This document shows, one piece after another, positions 28,811 to 41,126 of a stretch of DNA of 64,000 nt. Positions within the stretch are counted from its first letter, which is position 1. Each line of letters starts with the position of its first letter. Both the position numbers and the translations under genes were made by a program. Origin of the DNA: Vitis vinifera (taxonomy: Eukaryota; Streptophyta; Magnoliopsida; Vitales; Vitaceae). Under the pieces are notes generated by a model, which ran no database searches, had not been told where the DNA came from, and saw nothing but the letters and a program-made list of their open reading frames with translations. The DNA is taken from assembly GCF_030704535.1 (NCBI RefSeq), contig NC_081821.1, forward strand, positions 449,001 through 513,000. Reading direction: 5' to 3'.

Positions 28811-28820
28811 TATATTTATA
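28811..28820 (+). promoter_or_regulatory. TATA box of the SURNod19-type gene
   Basis: TATATTTATA, about 35 bp before the likely 5' UTR. A first noncoding exon probably ends at 28890 (donor GTATGC at 28891), with the coding exon reached at 29618 after an acceptor CGCAG. Confidence 0.5.
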
Positions 28821-29620
28821 CCCATATGGCCCTCCTTCATTCAGCAAGAAACGAATCGAGGACAGTTGATCTTGTTACCTGTTTTGTATGGTATGCTTCA
28901 TCCTCTCTTTCCTTTTGTTGAATAGCAGTCGACAGGGAAGCCTTTTTAGTTTTTACTCTTGCTTTGGTGTTTATTAACTCTCATGCCTGCTTCTTTTCTG
29001 TGATTTTTGCCCATGCCAGTTCGTTAATTTCTCTTCCTTCTCTTGTTTATAGTTCTATTTAAAATATTGTCCCATCTTTATATAATCCCCTCTGTAACTC
29101 TGTTGGTTATATTTTTCAGTCTTGTTTGGAGGAATCTCCAAGAGATCATTTTATACTCATTTCCTTGCACCTTTCCTTTTCCCTGGATGTGTAGTGATTC
29201 TGCATATGTTGTTTTTTCGTTCCCTTTTCCTGGGTGTCTTTGGTAGAAGTTGAAACAAAAAGGAGATGATAATTTCTCCAAATGAAATCTCTTATTCGTC
29301 TGGGTGGTCTTCTTCTATTTTTGGTAACAAATTAAGAGAATTATATTGACAGTGGAAGATGCAGCACAACCCAAAAACATGTTTATGTCATTTGAAAACC
29401 GAGAATTCATTTGGAGAAAGGATGGCTTTCCATGATTCAAAATAAACAGTTTTAGTTGATATAATGTTAACATGGTTTACCTTGTAGGTGTTCAGTGACA
29501 TCTCCCAAAAAAAACTTGGTCTGTGTGTGAGCTTTTTATTTTATTTAACCTTTTTTTTTTCCCTTATGAGTGCCCAATTGAGTTTAATTAAGAGAAATTA
29601 CGTTGACATCCACGCAGAAA

Positions 29621-32600
29621 ATGTGGTGCCAAGGTTGGTTGCGTTCCTTAGCAATACTACTATTGGCTGCATTAAGCCTAGAGCCTTCACAAGCTCTTAT
29701 AGGGAAAGAAAAATCTGCTGTGTTTTTGTCACCTGAGTTTGTCCTAGGACCAGGATCGGTAGTGGACAGTTACTACCAAGATATAGACTTTCCAAGGGGT
29801 CACATTGCTCTCAAGAGTTTCAATGCTGAAGTGGTTGATGAGACAGGGTTGCCTGTTCCCCTTCAGGAAATTTATCTCCACCACTGGGTTATTGAAAGGT
29901 ACTATCAGCGTAAAGGTGTGGAGGCTCCTGGATCCAGTTCCATAAAGGAGACCCACAATCCAGATTTCATAACTGTAAGGAACAGTGGAATATGTCAAGA
30001 TAATGTTCTTGCACAGTATTTTGGCCTTGGATCTGAAACGCGAAAAACAGCCACACATGTGCCAGACCCTTATGGAATAGAAATTGGTAATCCAGTGGAA
30101 ATTCCTGATGGGTACGAGGAGAAATGGTTGCTTAATGTTCATGCAATTGACACTCGGGGTGTGGAAGACAGGTTGGGATGCGCTGAATGTAGGTGTGATC
30201 TTTATAATGTTACAGAGGATGGACACGGTTATCCTTTGAGTTCAGACTATAAGGGAGGCTTGAGATGCTGCTATGATAAGACACAATGCAGAGTAAAAGA
30301 AGGTTTTGAAGGCATCAGGAGAAGCCTCTATATGAAATATACAGTGAAGTGGGTAGATTGGGACAGCTCTGTTGTGCCAGTTAAAATTTATATATTTGAT
30401 GTCACTGATAATTGGAAAAGTTCGAATGCTTCAACAGTTCATAGAGCAAGGCATAATTGCCGGGTAAGCTCAACTTCTCTCTGCATTTAAATGCATCAAT
30501 TTATTTGTCTTATTTCAGAGACATAGTCATACCAAGCTAAGATAGAAATAAGCAATGAGTTTGTGTGTGTGCATTTGAGTGTGTGTTTGTGTGTATGTGC
30601 CTTCCACAAAAACAGAAGGAACCATTTCAATTTCCATAGGACTTTCAGATGCCCTGGTAGTGCAGTACTGGATTTGTCTTCATAAGATATATTAAAACCA
30701 CAACTTTGGTGCTAATCTTTGACAGATGCCAAGGACTTTAGTATAAGCATATGTACCAATGGGGATGTGCTACTGGTATTATTTGTACTTGCAGCCCTGG
30801 AAATTTGACCCTAAAAAGATCCTCCTGGGTAGTAGGATCTGAAGACTCTGCATAACTTTTGTCCATGGATGTGGGTACTATCTGTGAGATGGTCTGTCCC
30901 ATTCCATATACCACAAAAGGGAAATGCAACTTTGGTGTGTATTAGTATACTTAAAATAAATCTTTCAACATAAAGTGTTGTTTCATTTATGAGTAATATA
31001 TCAGAGAAACAGGTGGTTACAACTAACAACGTATTGTTGTTAGACTAGTTTCATGAAAGGGCTGGGTGGAACTCAAACAAGAATGTTAAGTTTCCAAGTT
31101 CATAAGTTTCAGAAAGTAAAAGGTGGAAATTTATATAGTTTGTGTTGCACACCCTAAAATTCCATTAATCTATGTTTCTTTTTGGTTGTTGAGTTATTAG
31201 CACTTCTCTGGTTCAGGTGGAGTATGATGTAGGGTCTTGCAGCATCACTGGTGAAACTGAGGATGGTTGCGTTGATGTAAAAAGGACAAGTTTGACTATG
31301 CCAACTGGTGGTCATGTCATCTATGGTGTTTCCCATCAGCATTCAGGAGGGATTGGTTCTACTCTTTACGGAGAGGTGATTTTGAACATCTAATTTTTGT
31401 GTTTATCAGAACAAGTTACATGCTTTCTTCTTCTGTTCATTGTATGTTCTATTGTCTTTATCTGATTGGTCAGTAAGAAATTGATTTCTTGTGCCATTTT
31501 ATATTATACCCTCCTATCTTCCCCTCTGGTGACCTTCTCAAGGTTTCTTAGTTTCGATAAGATGTACCACGAATTGACAACTCTTCTCAAGCTAATTTGG
31601 ATTACATTTCTTCATGTTCTCATTGTAATAACATTCTTCTCGGTCCCTGAATAAGCCTGTGGCTTTTATCTCAAGTACTTCAAGTAAACCTGGGAAGGAC
31701 CTTTGGAGGGTTACCTCTATTAAGCTTGCAGGTTTTCATGAAGTGGTGCTTGCTTTATGTATTGTCCAAAAGGTCCCCTTTTGCACCAGGATTTAGAAGA
31801 GGATTTTGTGCCAGTAACTAATGGTTCATAACTTTTACATGCACGTTCATATATTTATTTATTTTGAGAAAATTGGGCGCAGGGCTGCAACTTCTCTCCT
31901 TCCTCTTTCCACTGCTTTCATATAGTGTTTATGCTTCGTGGGTACTTGGTCCAAAGTATGGCATCATGGTCTTGTTCAAAGCTCCATTATTTCTTTCAAA
32001 ATTCATTGTTCCTCAGGCTTTGTTTGGACTGGCTATCTTCATGTTCTCTTAACTGCTGCACTGATACTGTAATAATGTTAATAATCTTTATTTGATTAAT
32101 GTACTGTGTGGAGTTGATGAACTTACTCTCTTATTTCAATGATCTGTTTGTTTGTGGTGAGTTCAGGATGGAAGAATTATTTGCTCTTCAATACCAACTT
32201 ATGGGGAAGGGAAGGAAGCAGGAAATGAAGCTGGTTACATTGTTGGAATGTCTACCTGTTATCCTCAACCAGGCTCTGTCAAGATATCTGATGGAGAGAC
32301 ATTGATTCTGGAATCTAATTACAGTAGCACCCAGAAGCACACAGGAGTTATGGGGCTCTTCTACATTTTGGTTGCAGAGCCATCACCAAATCCATCGCTT
32401 CTCTTACATTCTCCATTTGATGTATGAGTTTTATTTCCTGGTATTCTCAGACTTTTTCTTTTTTGGAATATTGTGTTTAAGTGATCTTAGGGATGAAGAT
32501 ATCTTCTCTGGAATTCTGATTGATGAACAAACCAATAAATAACATGGATTGATAAAGTGGCAGTCTGATAACTATTTTGACTAAAGATAAATTAGTGGTC

Positions 32601-32873
32601 ATTTGGGCTTGAGAGAGGGGATCGTGAAGGGGAGAGCATTATGCAAATATGTTTATTAGTATCGTTTCTATAAATAGAATCTATGCCTGATTCTTAAGCA
32701 ATTGATTCCTAACTGCTAATTGTTGTTGGTTTTTGCAGATGCATGCAAACAGCAAAGTATATAATTCTGTTTCGGCAGTAGCTTTGCTGGGGTTGGCAAT
32801 AGCTGCTGCTATTGTTGTGGTTTATCGTCGAAGGAAGGAAACAGAATATGGCTATGAAGCTCTTGTCGTGTGA
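29621..32873 (+). CDS. SURNod19-type (stress up-regulated Nod 19) membrane protein, 5 coding exons
   Basis: Coding exons by GT-AG junctions and phase: 29621-30463, 31217-31375, 32167-32421, 32739-32873 (four coding segments, all phase 0), preceded by a noncoding exon; total 463 residues. The ATG at 29621 starts MWCQGWLRSL and a hydrophobic signal peptide. The body carries LHHWVIERYY, a Cys-rich LGCAECRCDLYN, and YPLSSDYKGGLRCCYD, all characteristic of the plant SURNod19 family. The last exon encodes a single transmembrane helix (SVSAVALLGLAIAAAIVVV) and a basic tail. Predicted type I membrane protein of the secretory route; its biochemical role is unknown in the family. Family call is from recognition, not a search. 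Confidence 0.85.
30557..30598. repeat. GT-rich microsatellite in intron
   Basis: Imperfect GT repeat in the intron after the first coding exon of the SURNod19-type gene. No function seen. Confidence 0.6.
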
Positions 32874-32980
32874 AGTTGTTTCTAAATTTCTCTCAGTTTT
32901 TGTTATGTAATGTAGCTAAAATTTAGTACTGCTTACATGCTTGGTCCTATACCAACATAAATAATGTAATCATCTCCAGC

Positions 32981-32986
32981 AATAAA
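32981..32986 (+). terminator. Polyadenylation signal of the SURNod19-type gene
   Basis: AATAAA about 110 bp after the stop codon, in a T-rich 3' region. Confidence 0.5.
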
Positions 32987-33372
32987 TTTAAACCATTTAT
33001 ACTTTCTTTTTCTAAAGTTGTGTACTTTGTATCAAACCCACCTAAACAGTTGTAGCTGTTGCCGAGGATCATGGTCAAGGGATCAGTATGAGAGTTTTTC
33101 TGTACACAAGGCTTCCATGGATCCTGAATGGAAGCTAAAGTTGGATTTGTTGAGTTCTGTGCGCTTTTGTGGGTTGGATTATGTAAAAGTGGTTAGATTT
33201 GTGCTTGTTCTATGGCTTTGTAAACCATGTTTATGCTGAATTCGATTTAACAGTCAAATGGATCATTCTGAATCACGGACCCCTGATGCCAAATTAATAG
33301 CCTGAGCTCGAGATCTCGTCTATTGCTTGGTTGGTGAAGGCCCAAGTTCAAGCTAGACATTGCTTGGCTCAG

Positions 33373-34243
33373 GGCTCCACATAGTAGTCATGGTTGTAAG
33401 AGGGCGGTGATAGAATGTACAAGAGAAGGCCAAATGGTGTCAAAAAAAAAGAGAGAAAAAAATAGGGGCACAAATATCAAGCATGGGTGCATTATTTAGT
33501 ATTTGAAAATAATAAGGTAACAAAATGCGGTTGAGTATGGCTGCAGTTTTCCCCTTTACGGCCTGGCTCCACTTGGTAGTCATAGTTGTAACAGGGTGGT
33601 AACAGAATGTACAAGAGAAGACCAAATGGTGTCAAAAAAAAAAAGAGAGAAAAAGAAAAATAGGCGCAAAAATATCAAGTCACGGATGCATTATTTAGGT
33701 GGCGTTTATTTTTTTGGCTTTTTACTGAAAGCAATTTGTTTTCAGAATTTAAGTTGTTTGTTTTTCTACTTTTTCATAACTTATTATAAACTTTTCACTA
33801 AATAGAAAAAACTAAAATATGTAGCCTTTTCTAAATAGAAAAAATAACATATTGGTTTTTCTTTACTTTTTAATACTTAATAGAAATAAAATACTATAAA
33901 AACAAACAACTTAATATTTAACGCTATTAATCATTAAGGTTCTATTTAAAATTAAGTAAAAAAACAAAAACCACCTTAGTATTTGAAAACAATAATTGAA
34001 TAAAGTAACAAAATGTAGTTATGACTATGGCTATAGTTTTCCCCTTTATGGCTAGGCTCCACATGGTAGTCATGGTTGTAAGAGGGTGGTAATAGAATGT
34101 ACAAGAAAAGGCCAAATGGTGTCAAAAAAAGAGAAAAAAACAAAAAATAGGGGCAAAAATATCAAGTTAGGTGCATTATTTAGTATTTGAAAATGAGGTA
34201 ACAAAATGCAGTTATGACTGGATTGCAATTTTTCCCTTTGCGG
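33373..34243 (+). repeat. Tandem repeat of about 200 bp, three copies
   Basis: Copies start with GGCTCCAC at 33373, 33565 and 34055 and contain the shared words GAATGTACAAGA, CCAAATGGTGTCAAAAA and GCATTATTTAG. The copies are about 190-210 bp once the inserted MITE in copy 2 is removed. They are diverged by scattered substitutions and poly-A length. No coding potential. Confidence 0.8.
33698..33975. mobile_element. Tourist-like MITE (PIF/Harbinger type), 278 bp
   Basis: It interrupts tandem-repeat copy 2. Ends are GGTGGCGTTTATTTTTTTGG and, inverted, GGTGGTTTTTGTTTTTTTAC, flanked by TTA on both sides (33695-33697 and 33976-33978). Comparison with the uninterrupted copies gives the empty site GCATTATTTAGTATTTG with a single TTA. 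Three-base TTA duplication and GG-starting inverted ends fit PIF/Harbinger. It has no coding capacity. Confidence 0.8.
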
Positions 34244-34479
34244 TTGATGGGTAAATTTGTGGGTTGCCTAACCTAGTATGATATGATAGCGCACATTTCC
34301 ATAAATAATTTCCTTTACTAGTCACAATATTAGATGCTGACATTCGAGTTTGTACAAAATTTAAGTATCCACATTAAACTAAGTAAATACTTTGGAGGAG
34401 AGAAAAGAAGATTGGGAAGATGAAGTAAGCAATGGTGTCAGCAAATGACCAGACTGCCTCTGTCTCTACCTTAAGGTTT

Positions 34480-34734
34480 CAAAGCCTCAGAACCAAGTAG
34501 CAAGTAGCAATAAAGGAGACTAGTTTCCATTTGTAGACTTTCAGAACCCCAAACCCCACATAACTCTTCTCTTCCTGTCTTTCCTCTTTCCTCTTTCCTC
34601 TTTCTTTTGCTCTTTTCATATATGTTGGCACTCCTTGATTCAACAAGAAGCAAGAACACGTTAATCTTATTACTAGTTATGTTTAGTATGTTTCATCCAT
34701 CCTCCCTTTACTTGTTAACTGGCAGTAGACATGG
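34480..34734 (+). pseudogene. Decayed duplicate of the SURNod19-type promoter and 5' UTR
   Basis: Bases 34630-34734 align with 28830-28935: AACAAGAAGCAAG, then TTAATCTTATTAC, TATGTTTAGTATG and TTCATCCATCC match the first noncoding exon and intron start of the SURNod19-type gene. The similarity stops at 34734 where the Gypsy-type element begins, and nothing matching the coding exons follows it. The rest of the duplicate was lost or moved. Confidence 0.6.
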
Positions 34735-34794
34735 TATTGATACCTGGTCAACTGAGAATGGATTCCTCTCCTAGACGTGGCAGAGAAAGCTCCC

Positions 34795-34806
34795 GCTCCG
34801 ATACCA
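34795..34806 (-). promoter_or_regulatory. Primer-binding site of the left Gypsy copy
   Basis: On the minus strand TGGTATCGGAGC, one mismatch from the Met-tRNA site, a few bases after the LTR end (CCCA). The right copy has a more mutated version at 43005-43016. Confidence 0.65.
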
Positions 34807-34811
34807 AAATC

Positions 34812-35416
34812 TGGGTTTTATGCTTCCTTGCACAAAGGTGTCCGGATGGGTTGTCCGAACACACCCTATAAAGCTCAAGTCAAACGTTATGAGGAATGTA
34901 AACCTTTAGAGAGAAAGAAAAAGAATGGGTAAGAGAATTCTCTGTCTCCCCTTTCTTGTGCTCTTCCAGTAGGGTATTTATAACTTCCCAAACACAGTGA
35001 TGAGCTGACCTTTGTAGTGATGATTACGCAGGAGTAACATGACAATCATCACGTCTGCAGGTGGTTGAGGCGACGTTAGACGGTGCATCATGGTACATCT
35101 TGCCATCTCTTCAACCTTCATGATAACCTGAGACCGATCATGCCTATCTACTGAAGTAGACGTGAGGATGAGAAGAGTCTCATTAGCCGATCTGGAGTTA
35201 GCTAGCCATGATCCTGTATATCAGAGAAGATTTGAGGCTATCAAGGAGGTGTGGGTCGCTTCAGCAGCACAGATAGTTCGGGCAGGATATCTTCAGATGC
35301 CTTAAAGGTTATCTGGGTAACGATGAAGATCTGACATGTGGCTTGGTTGGGGTAATGCCATGTGGACAGGCACGTGGAGGTACTTGTGGGTGCACACGTG
35401 GAATAAGGCCCCCACA
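34812..35416 (-). repeat. LTR of the left Gypsy copy
   Basis: About 605 bp, reading on the minus strand from TGTGGGGGCC to AAAACCCA, preceded by the purine tract GAAGGGGGCA and followed by the primer site. It aligns with the right LTR at 42422-42999, but with many differences. Confidence 0.65.
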
Positions 35417-35429
35417 ATGCCCCCTTCAG

Positions 35430-36289
35430 CATCTGCACTTGTGTTTGGGCAGGGGTGGACGGGCTAAAATTATCCCTTGGAGTCCCCTAGTGTAGGTGAG
35501 ACACGTGTCAAATGTTTATAGGAAGGCTACTTCCACCAAGGTGTTTTGTTAGGCGGCGTGTCGTTTTAGGGTGTGTCCCCTGACGGCTGGCTTTTGGGAT
35601 TCCTAGGGTTTTGGTCCCCTCTAAATATGGGATCCCAAACCTTTTGGGATTCATTTGGACGTTTCTTATCTCCATGGTTTTTATTCTCTCGCTATTATCT
35701 GCTTGCATTATGCAATTTCCAGTCACCGCCGTCGTGTTGCCTTATCGCTCATTTTCTCCAATGGTTCTTGCATTCTGCACCATTGTAACTTCGATGGTTG
35801 TCCATTTTTCTAGTGACCCTGCCAGTTTTCTCAGTTTTGGGCTTAGGAGGCCTTAGCTTCTACCAGTAGTGTTCCTTCTGAACTTTAGTAAGCCTTCATT
35901 CCCCATACCGGTTATGTACTTTTATTGCTTAATTGTTATTGGGGATTTATTGGAGTTTGGACTTGTTGCCTACTTGTGGTGTACAGAATGTAGGACACTT
36001 TAAGTTGTTTTCTGGGTAGGGCAATCATTGTCGGGGATAGGTCTGGTGAGGTCTTAACAGGACTAGGGCTTTTGTAGTTGGGTCAAGACCTTTGTAGGGT
36101 ATGGTTAAAAGGGGGAGACCCTTGGATGGGGTTTGCCCTGTAGGTTGAGCTAGGGTTCTGTCTAGATATGGGCTTTGAGCCTCTATAGATTGGCTTTTGC
36201 ACAGTTGAAGTATTGCTTACAAGCAGAAGGGTCGGGTGATTGCTTTCTAATATTCGGTCATCGTGTCATGCAGGTCTTACTCGACCCAT
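35430..36289 (+). other. Upstream region of the Gypsy antisense ORF
   Basis: Sequence between polypurine tract and antisense ORF. It contains a CTAAATAT TATA-like motif near 35620 in the antisense direction. A matching but internally deleted stretch lies at 41650-42410 in reverse orientation. Open frames here look accidental. Confidence 0.4.
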
Positions 36290-38700
36290 CGCTTCAGTAT
36301 GTCATCACAAGGGGGCGCTGATTCTACCAGTGAGGTTAGTAAAGACAAGAAAAACGTTTGACCAAGAAAAGGCTCCAAACAGATGAATGAGGAGAAGTCC
36401 ATCGAACTCCTTACTGCATAGGATTTTAGGGAGTGTTTCCGCGTTCCGCTCAGGATTGCTATCCATTTGATGGAAGACAGTCCCGTGTCAATTAATGAGG
36501 AGTCTTTTAATGTTATTGTGTTCACCAAGGAGTGGTTTCATGCTGGGCTCCGCTTTCCTCTCCTTTTTCTCTTCAAGCAATTTTTCCATTTTACAAAGAT
36601 TCCCTCAAGCTTCATTCATCCGAACGCGGTGAGGATACTGATGGGGTGTAGCATCTTGAATATGCTATACCACTTGGATCTCTCTTTGTTGGAGGTTCTA
36701 TTTGTCTACACAATCAAAATGAATCAAAAAAAAATTTCAACTTGTTTGGTCATATTCCGTCACTACAGTTGGTGACCGAATTTCCAGACTCCACCAAGGG
36801 CGCGACAAAAGGACACGTTGTCATTTCGGGCACTTGGGTTGGTTCATATGAGCACCCGACTCATGCTTTTGAACCATGTCGCTCGTTGGGGATATCGAGT
36901 AGAGAACATTGTTGTCCTCTTGTCATTCCCTTTATAATTATTGAATTATTGATGATGTGCATCACTTGATGTATTTACAGGAAAGAGGATGAGAGGTCGG
37001 CTGGTGGAGTGGGTGGACAAAACCTCTTTTAACCAGCTGAACAAACTATTTGTGATCTCTGTTGCTGAGCGGGATCATGAGACACTACTAACTGATCAAA
37101 ATTTGTTAACACTGTGCCGGGACTCAGAGCTGTACGCCGTCCCCACTGTTCCTCGTTTTGCACCTAGAGTACTGGTGACCGACAAACACTTCGTGTTGAA
37201 GGACCTCCCATTCTATGAGGAAGCTCGGGCAGTAGACGCGAAGGCAAGACAAGACCGTCTTGATAAAAGAGAGAAAAAACACCAAGAGAGAACGTTGAGG
37301 CAGGCTCCAGGTGTAGGTCATCCGGTCGCCAGCTCCACTGCCCATCCCCTATCAAAAAGAAGCATGTTCCCCCACTCGTTGAAAAGGCCTTGGACCTATC
37401 TTCGTCTCCTTCACTTTCTTCAGAGGTTGGCACCGGCTCGCCTTCCGTTGGGGATAACTCGGACTAGAAGCATGAGCCTGTTGTGCCTTACATTAATCTT
37501 GAGCCCGAAGGGGAAGAAGAAGAAGATATGGCCTCGAGACTGAAGGTTGGCTTCAAGGAGAGACATCGCAAGTGTTTATCTGAAGCACTTCCTACTACCC
37601 CCCTTCCTGCTAAGAAGAGTCATCCAAAGGCTCCTCGTGAGGAACTAGCTTTGGAAGCCCCTATTGTGGAGGTGCCCCACACTAATGCTGTTGGGTCTGG
37701 GCAAGAACTAGTTGTGATTTCCTCTGTTGAGGATGCTTGCCCGACAGAAGATGGGATTTCTACAGGCATTCTGTGTGGCAATGCCAACGAGGGGGACGCT
37801 CTGGACAATCCTTCGAGCTGGAAGGACATAGCGGCGCTGTTGAAGAGAGTGCCTTACTTTACTGCGCCCAAGCCTTCAACATCAGGTGTGCAGGCCTTCT
37901 TCCCTTACTTCCGTCGTCAAATTGTTAAGCTGCCTGGCGGCGTTTTCGACGTGGTTCGCCCCTCCTATGGTACTCGGGAGTTTGTACTTCAGTGTACTTA
38001 TTCGATGTAGAAGTATACTTCTGAGGAGAAGACGGAAATGGTAAGGTTTTCACCTTATTTGCTTGAGCTTACCTAACGTCTGACTTTAACACATGTATTG
38101 ATGTTATTTTAAGGGGTGACAGCTATCCACAACCTCATGCGACAACAAAGTTTGCTTCTCAAATGGTTGGAGGTCGCGGAGAGCATGCGGGTATTTCTTA
38201 CCCAGCAAATAGACAATAGTGAAGAACTCTGTGCCCAACTCGTAGGGGTGGAGAATGAATTGACCACTGTCTGGAAAGCCATCGCGGACACGGAAAAGCT
38301 GCTAAAGGAGTTGAAGAAGGGGATGCAGGTGGCCAATGCTGAGGCTTGCCGGATGGGAGAAGAAAATGAGGCTGCAAAGGCCAAGTGCAAGGATGCTGAA
38401 CAAGAAAGGGACCAACTGAAGAAGGAGCTTGAGGAACTTCGAGCAGCATTCGAGGCTAAAAAAAAAGAGCTTGAGGAGCTTCGAACTGGAATTGATGTTG
38501 GGAAGAAGGAATTGGAGGAAGATTACCAAAAGCAAGTTGATGAGATGTTCTTCTTTGGCTACCAATGTTGCATGAGGAAGAACGACATCACACATGATAT
38601 TCCCTACTACCCTTCTGATGAAGAAGAAGACGCAATAGTTAGCGGCCCCGTTCAAGAAGACAAAGATCCAAACTTTCCTGGTCTCTCTAACGCGCAGTGA
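36290..38700 (+). pseudogene. Antisense ORF of Tat Gypsy element (putative gypsy-type transposon family), broken
   Basis: Starting near the ATG at 36299, fragments in successive frames give EKSIELLTA, FKQFFHFTKIPSSFIHPNAV, LLEVLFVYTIKMN, then after a frameshift in a poly-A run LQLVTEFPDSTKGATKGHV, then an intron-like gap ending TTTACAG at 36980, then HFVLKDLPFYEEARA, and a long coiled coil (38116-38550) with an acidic C-terminus. This pattern matches the plant family annotated as putative gypsy-type transposon protein (PF04195-like). In-frame stops near 36360, 36420 and 38010 and frame changes near 36730 and 37500 show it is not functional. Confidence 0.7.
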
Positions 38701-38899
38701 CTTGTGTTTTTGTACTTTCCTCTTCTTCCATTCGACTTTGTTCGGATTTGTAATGAACTTTTACATATTAATGCATACACTTTTTATTATACTTGTGCTT
38801 TCTGATTGGGGTTTTTTTTTTATTTGCTCATTTTATTGATAGTACTGCTTCAAGTTAGATACATTCCATGGGCGGAGCATGGGTGTTCCGTCTAGGGTT

Positions 38900-40330
38900 T
38901 GTAGATGGTAAGCCCCTGATTTTCCAGCCTTAGATACAATATAGGGTCTTTACCAGTTTGCTTGGAGTTTTTCCGTTCTATTTTCTGTTGTATTTTCAAA
39001 GACTTTTTTGATGACTAGAGTCCCAATATTAAAGACACATGGCCAGACTTTCCCATTGTCGTGGGCAATAGCTCTTTGCTGATAGGAAGCCACTCAGATG
39101 GCTACACTTCCCCTTGCCTTGTTTGTCCAATCTAGGTGTCTTTCAAGTTCTAGATTCTCGTCCATCTGGCCTTGGACGGTAGTTCGGGCTGTGGGCATGT
39201 TTATTTTTGTTGGGATAATTGCATGCATCCCATAGGCGAGAGCAAAGAGAGTGTTTCATGTTGGTCGTTCGATAGGCCCACAGAATGCGGGGTAGTTCAT
39301 CCACCCATCTTCCTTTGGCTTTTTCTAGCATTTTCTTCAGTGCAGAGAGCAGGATTTTGTTTGTTGCTTCCACCTGCCCATTGCTATGAGGGTATTGTGA
39401 TGTGGAGAATAGATTTTTGATCGTTAGCTCCGAACAGAAGGTTTTGAACGCGATGCTATCAAATTGTGGTCCGTTATCAACCACAATTGCTTGTGGGATT
39501 CTGAATCGACAGACGATATTTTTCCAAACAAACGTGGAAACGTCTTTGTCTTTGATGTTGACATAAGCTTATGCCTCTACCCATTTGCTGAAGAAGTCTG
39601 TGGTTATGAGCATGAATTTTTTATGAGCGGCAACGATGGGCAGGGGGCCAACAATGTCCATCCCCCATTGCGCGAATGACCAAGGGCTCATAACCGGATT
39701 GAGGACTTCAGATGGCATGCGAGGAATGGGTGTGTGCCTTTGGCACTGGTCACACCTCTTGATGTAGTCTTCAACGTCTTGTTTCATGGTGGGCCAATAG
39801 TACTCTTGCGAATGAGCACGATGTGCTAGGATTCGTCCTCTTGTGTGATTTCCACATACACCCTCATGTAGTTTTGCCAATACATACTAAGCCTCTGTGT
39901 TGTCTAAGCACTTGAGGTATGGACTTCCAAATGATCGCCTATAGAGGCAGTCCCTGATCAGAGTGAAGCGGACAGCTTGTACCCAGATCTTATGCACTCG
40001 TTTGCTTTCTTCCGGTAGATTACCTATCAGAAGGTAGTTTTCGATCTCATGCACCCAACCAACACTTGTTTCATTGGTGTTGCATACATGTGTGACTGCA
40101 ATTGATGAAGTAGTTTGAAGGTGGACAAGCAGTAATACTGCTTCCTTTATAGGGAGCGTAACATCTATTCCAGCTAAGGAGTCGACTTGTACGTTTTTTG
40201 TTCAAGGGATTCTTTTGATGACCCACTTGTTTAATCTATCCAGGATATTTCGTACCTTAGAAAGGTATTGAGCCATGCATCCGTCTTTGGCTTCGTACTC
40301 CTCTTGAATCTGCCCAACAACTAGTTGGGA
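38900..40330 (-). pseudogene. Gypsy integrase and end of RNase H, degraded
   Basis: On the minus strand, near 40330: QLVVGQIQEEYEAKDGCMAQ, the end of a Tat second RNase H. Then at 39880-39569 an integrase zinc-binding region (HEGVCGNH, CDQCQRH) and MDIVGPLP with the first catalytic Asp; then at 39484-39143 VDNGPQFD with the second Asp, and NGQVEATNKI with the Glu. An in-frame stop separates these two parts and another frame change ends the second. Confidence 0.8.
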
Positions 40331-40354
40331 GTCACTGCATATTTCAAGCTTAGG

Positions 40355-41120
40355 AATAACTCAACAGGGTGGACAGATGACTGTGAGCTAGCATTCGAGG
40401 AGATTAAACACTACCTCACACAACCACCCATTTTGAGCAATCCTCAACCTAGTAAGCAATTGTACATGTACCTAATAATATCTTATTGTGCTGTCAACAT
40501 CGTTCTGTTTCGCTGCATGAAAGACAAAGAGCAAAGACTCGTTTACTATGTAAGTAAGTGATGGTTGACGCGGAAACCAGGTACTCAAAGATGGAGCAAA
40601 CAACTTTGGCCTTAAGAAGTGTCGTGCGAAAGCTCCGCCCTTATTTTCAAGCCCATTAAGTGATTGTACTCACAAATCAACCACTCAGAAGCATTCTGCA
40701 CAAACCTGACCTATCAGGGAGAATGATAAGATGGGTCATTAAACTTAGTGAGTATGGGATTAAATTTTAACCTAGATTGGCAATGAAGGAGCAGGTCATG
40801 GCTGACTTCATAGCTGAAACCCCTCAGAAACTTCAGCAGTCTATAGGCTCTCTCAAAAAGGGGTGGTGGATACTGCATGTCGATGAGGCCTCCCGGGTCT
40901 CGGGATCCGGAATGGGTCTAATTTTACAATCACCAACCCGAGAACAATTGGAACAGGTTATCCGGCTCGAGTTCCCAACCTCCAATAATGAAGTCGAGTA
41001 TGAGGCAATCCTAACCGAACGAAACCTTGCTTTCACTTTGTTAGCTTCTAAGCTCGAAATATGTAGTGATTCCTAACTAGTTGTTGGTTAGATTCAAGGA
41101 GAATACGAAGCCAAGGACAA
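40355..41120 (+). pseudogene. Gypsy RT C-terminus and dual RNase H, degraded
   Basis: Segments WTDDCELAFEEIKHYLTQPP (RT connection), then the first RNase H end, then from 40850 WWILHVDEASRVSGSGMGLI and FPTSNNEVEYEAILTE, which is the second, archaeal-type RNase H known from Tat-lineage elements. Stops near 40560, 40660, 40770 and 41075 break the frame. Confidence 0.75.
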
Positions 41121-41126
41121 GCTGAA

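Larger units (their letters stand above)
34735..40352 (-). mobile_element. Tat-lineage Ty3/Gypsy element, left copy, degraded
   Basis: Read on the minus strand: end of RNase H, integrase (39880 to 38900), an antisense ORF (plus strand 36290-38700), polypurine tract, LTR (35416 to 34812), Met-tRNA-like primer site (34806 to 34795) and about 60 bp of internal sequence before a break at 34735. The antisense ORF after integrase is typical of Tat-lineage elements such as RIRE2 and Retand. Frameshifts and stops show it is dead. Confidence 0.7.

Noticed and set aside
28564..28869. 101-codon ORF before the SURNod19-type gene
   Set aside because: It spans the TATA box and UTR, is compositionally pyrimidine-rich and matches no family.
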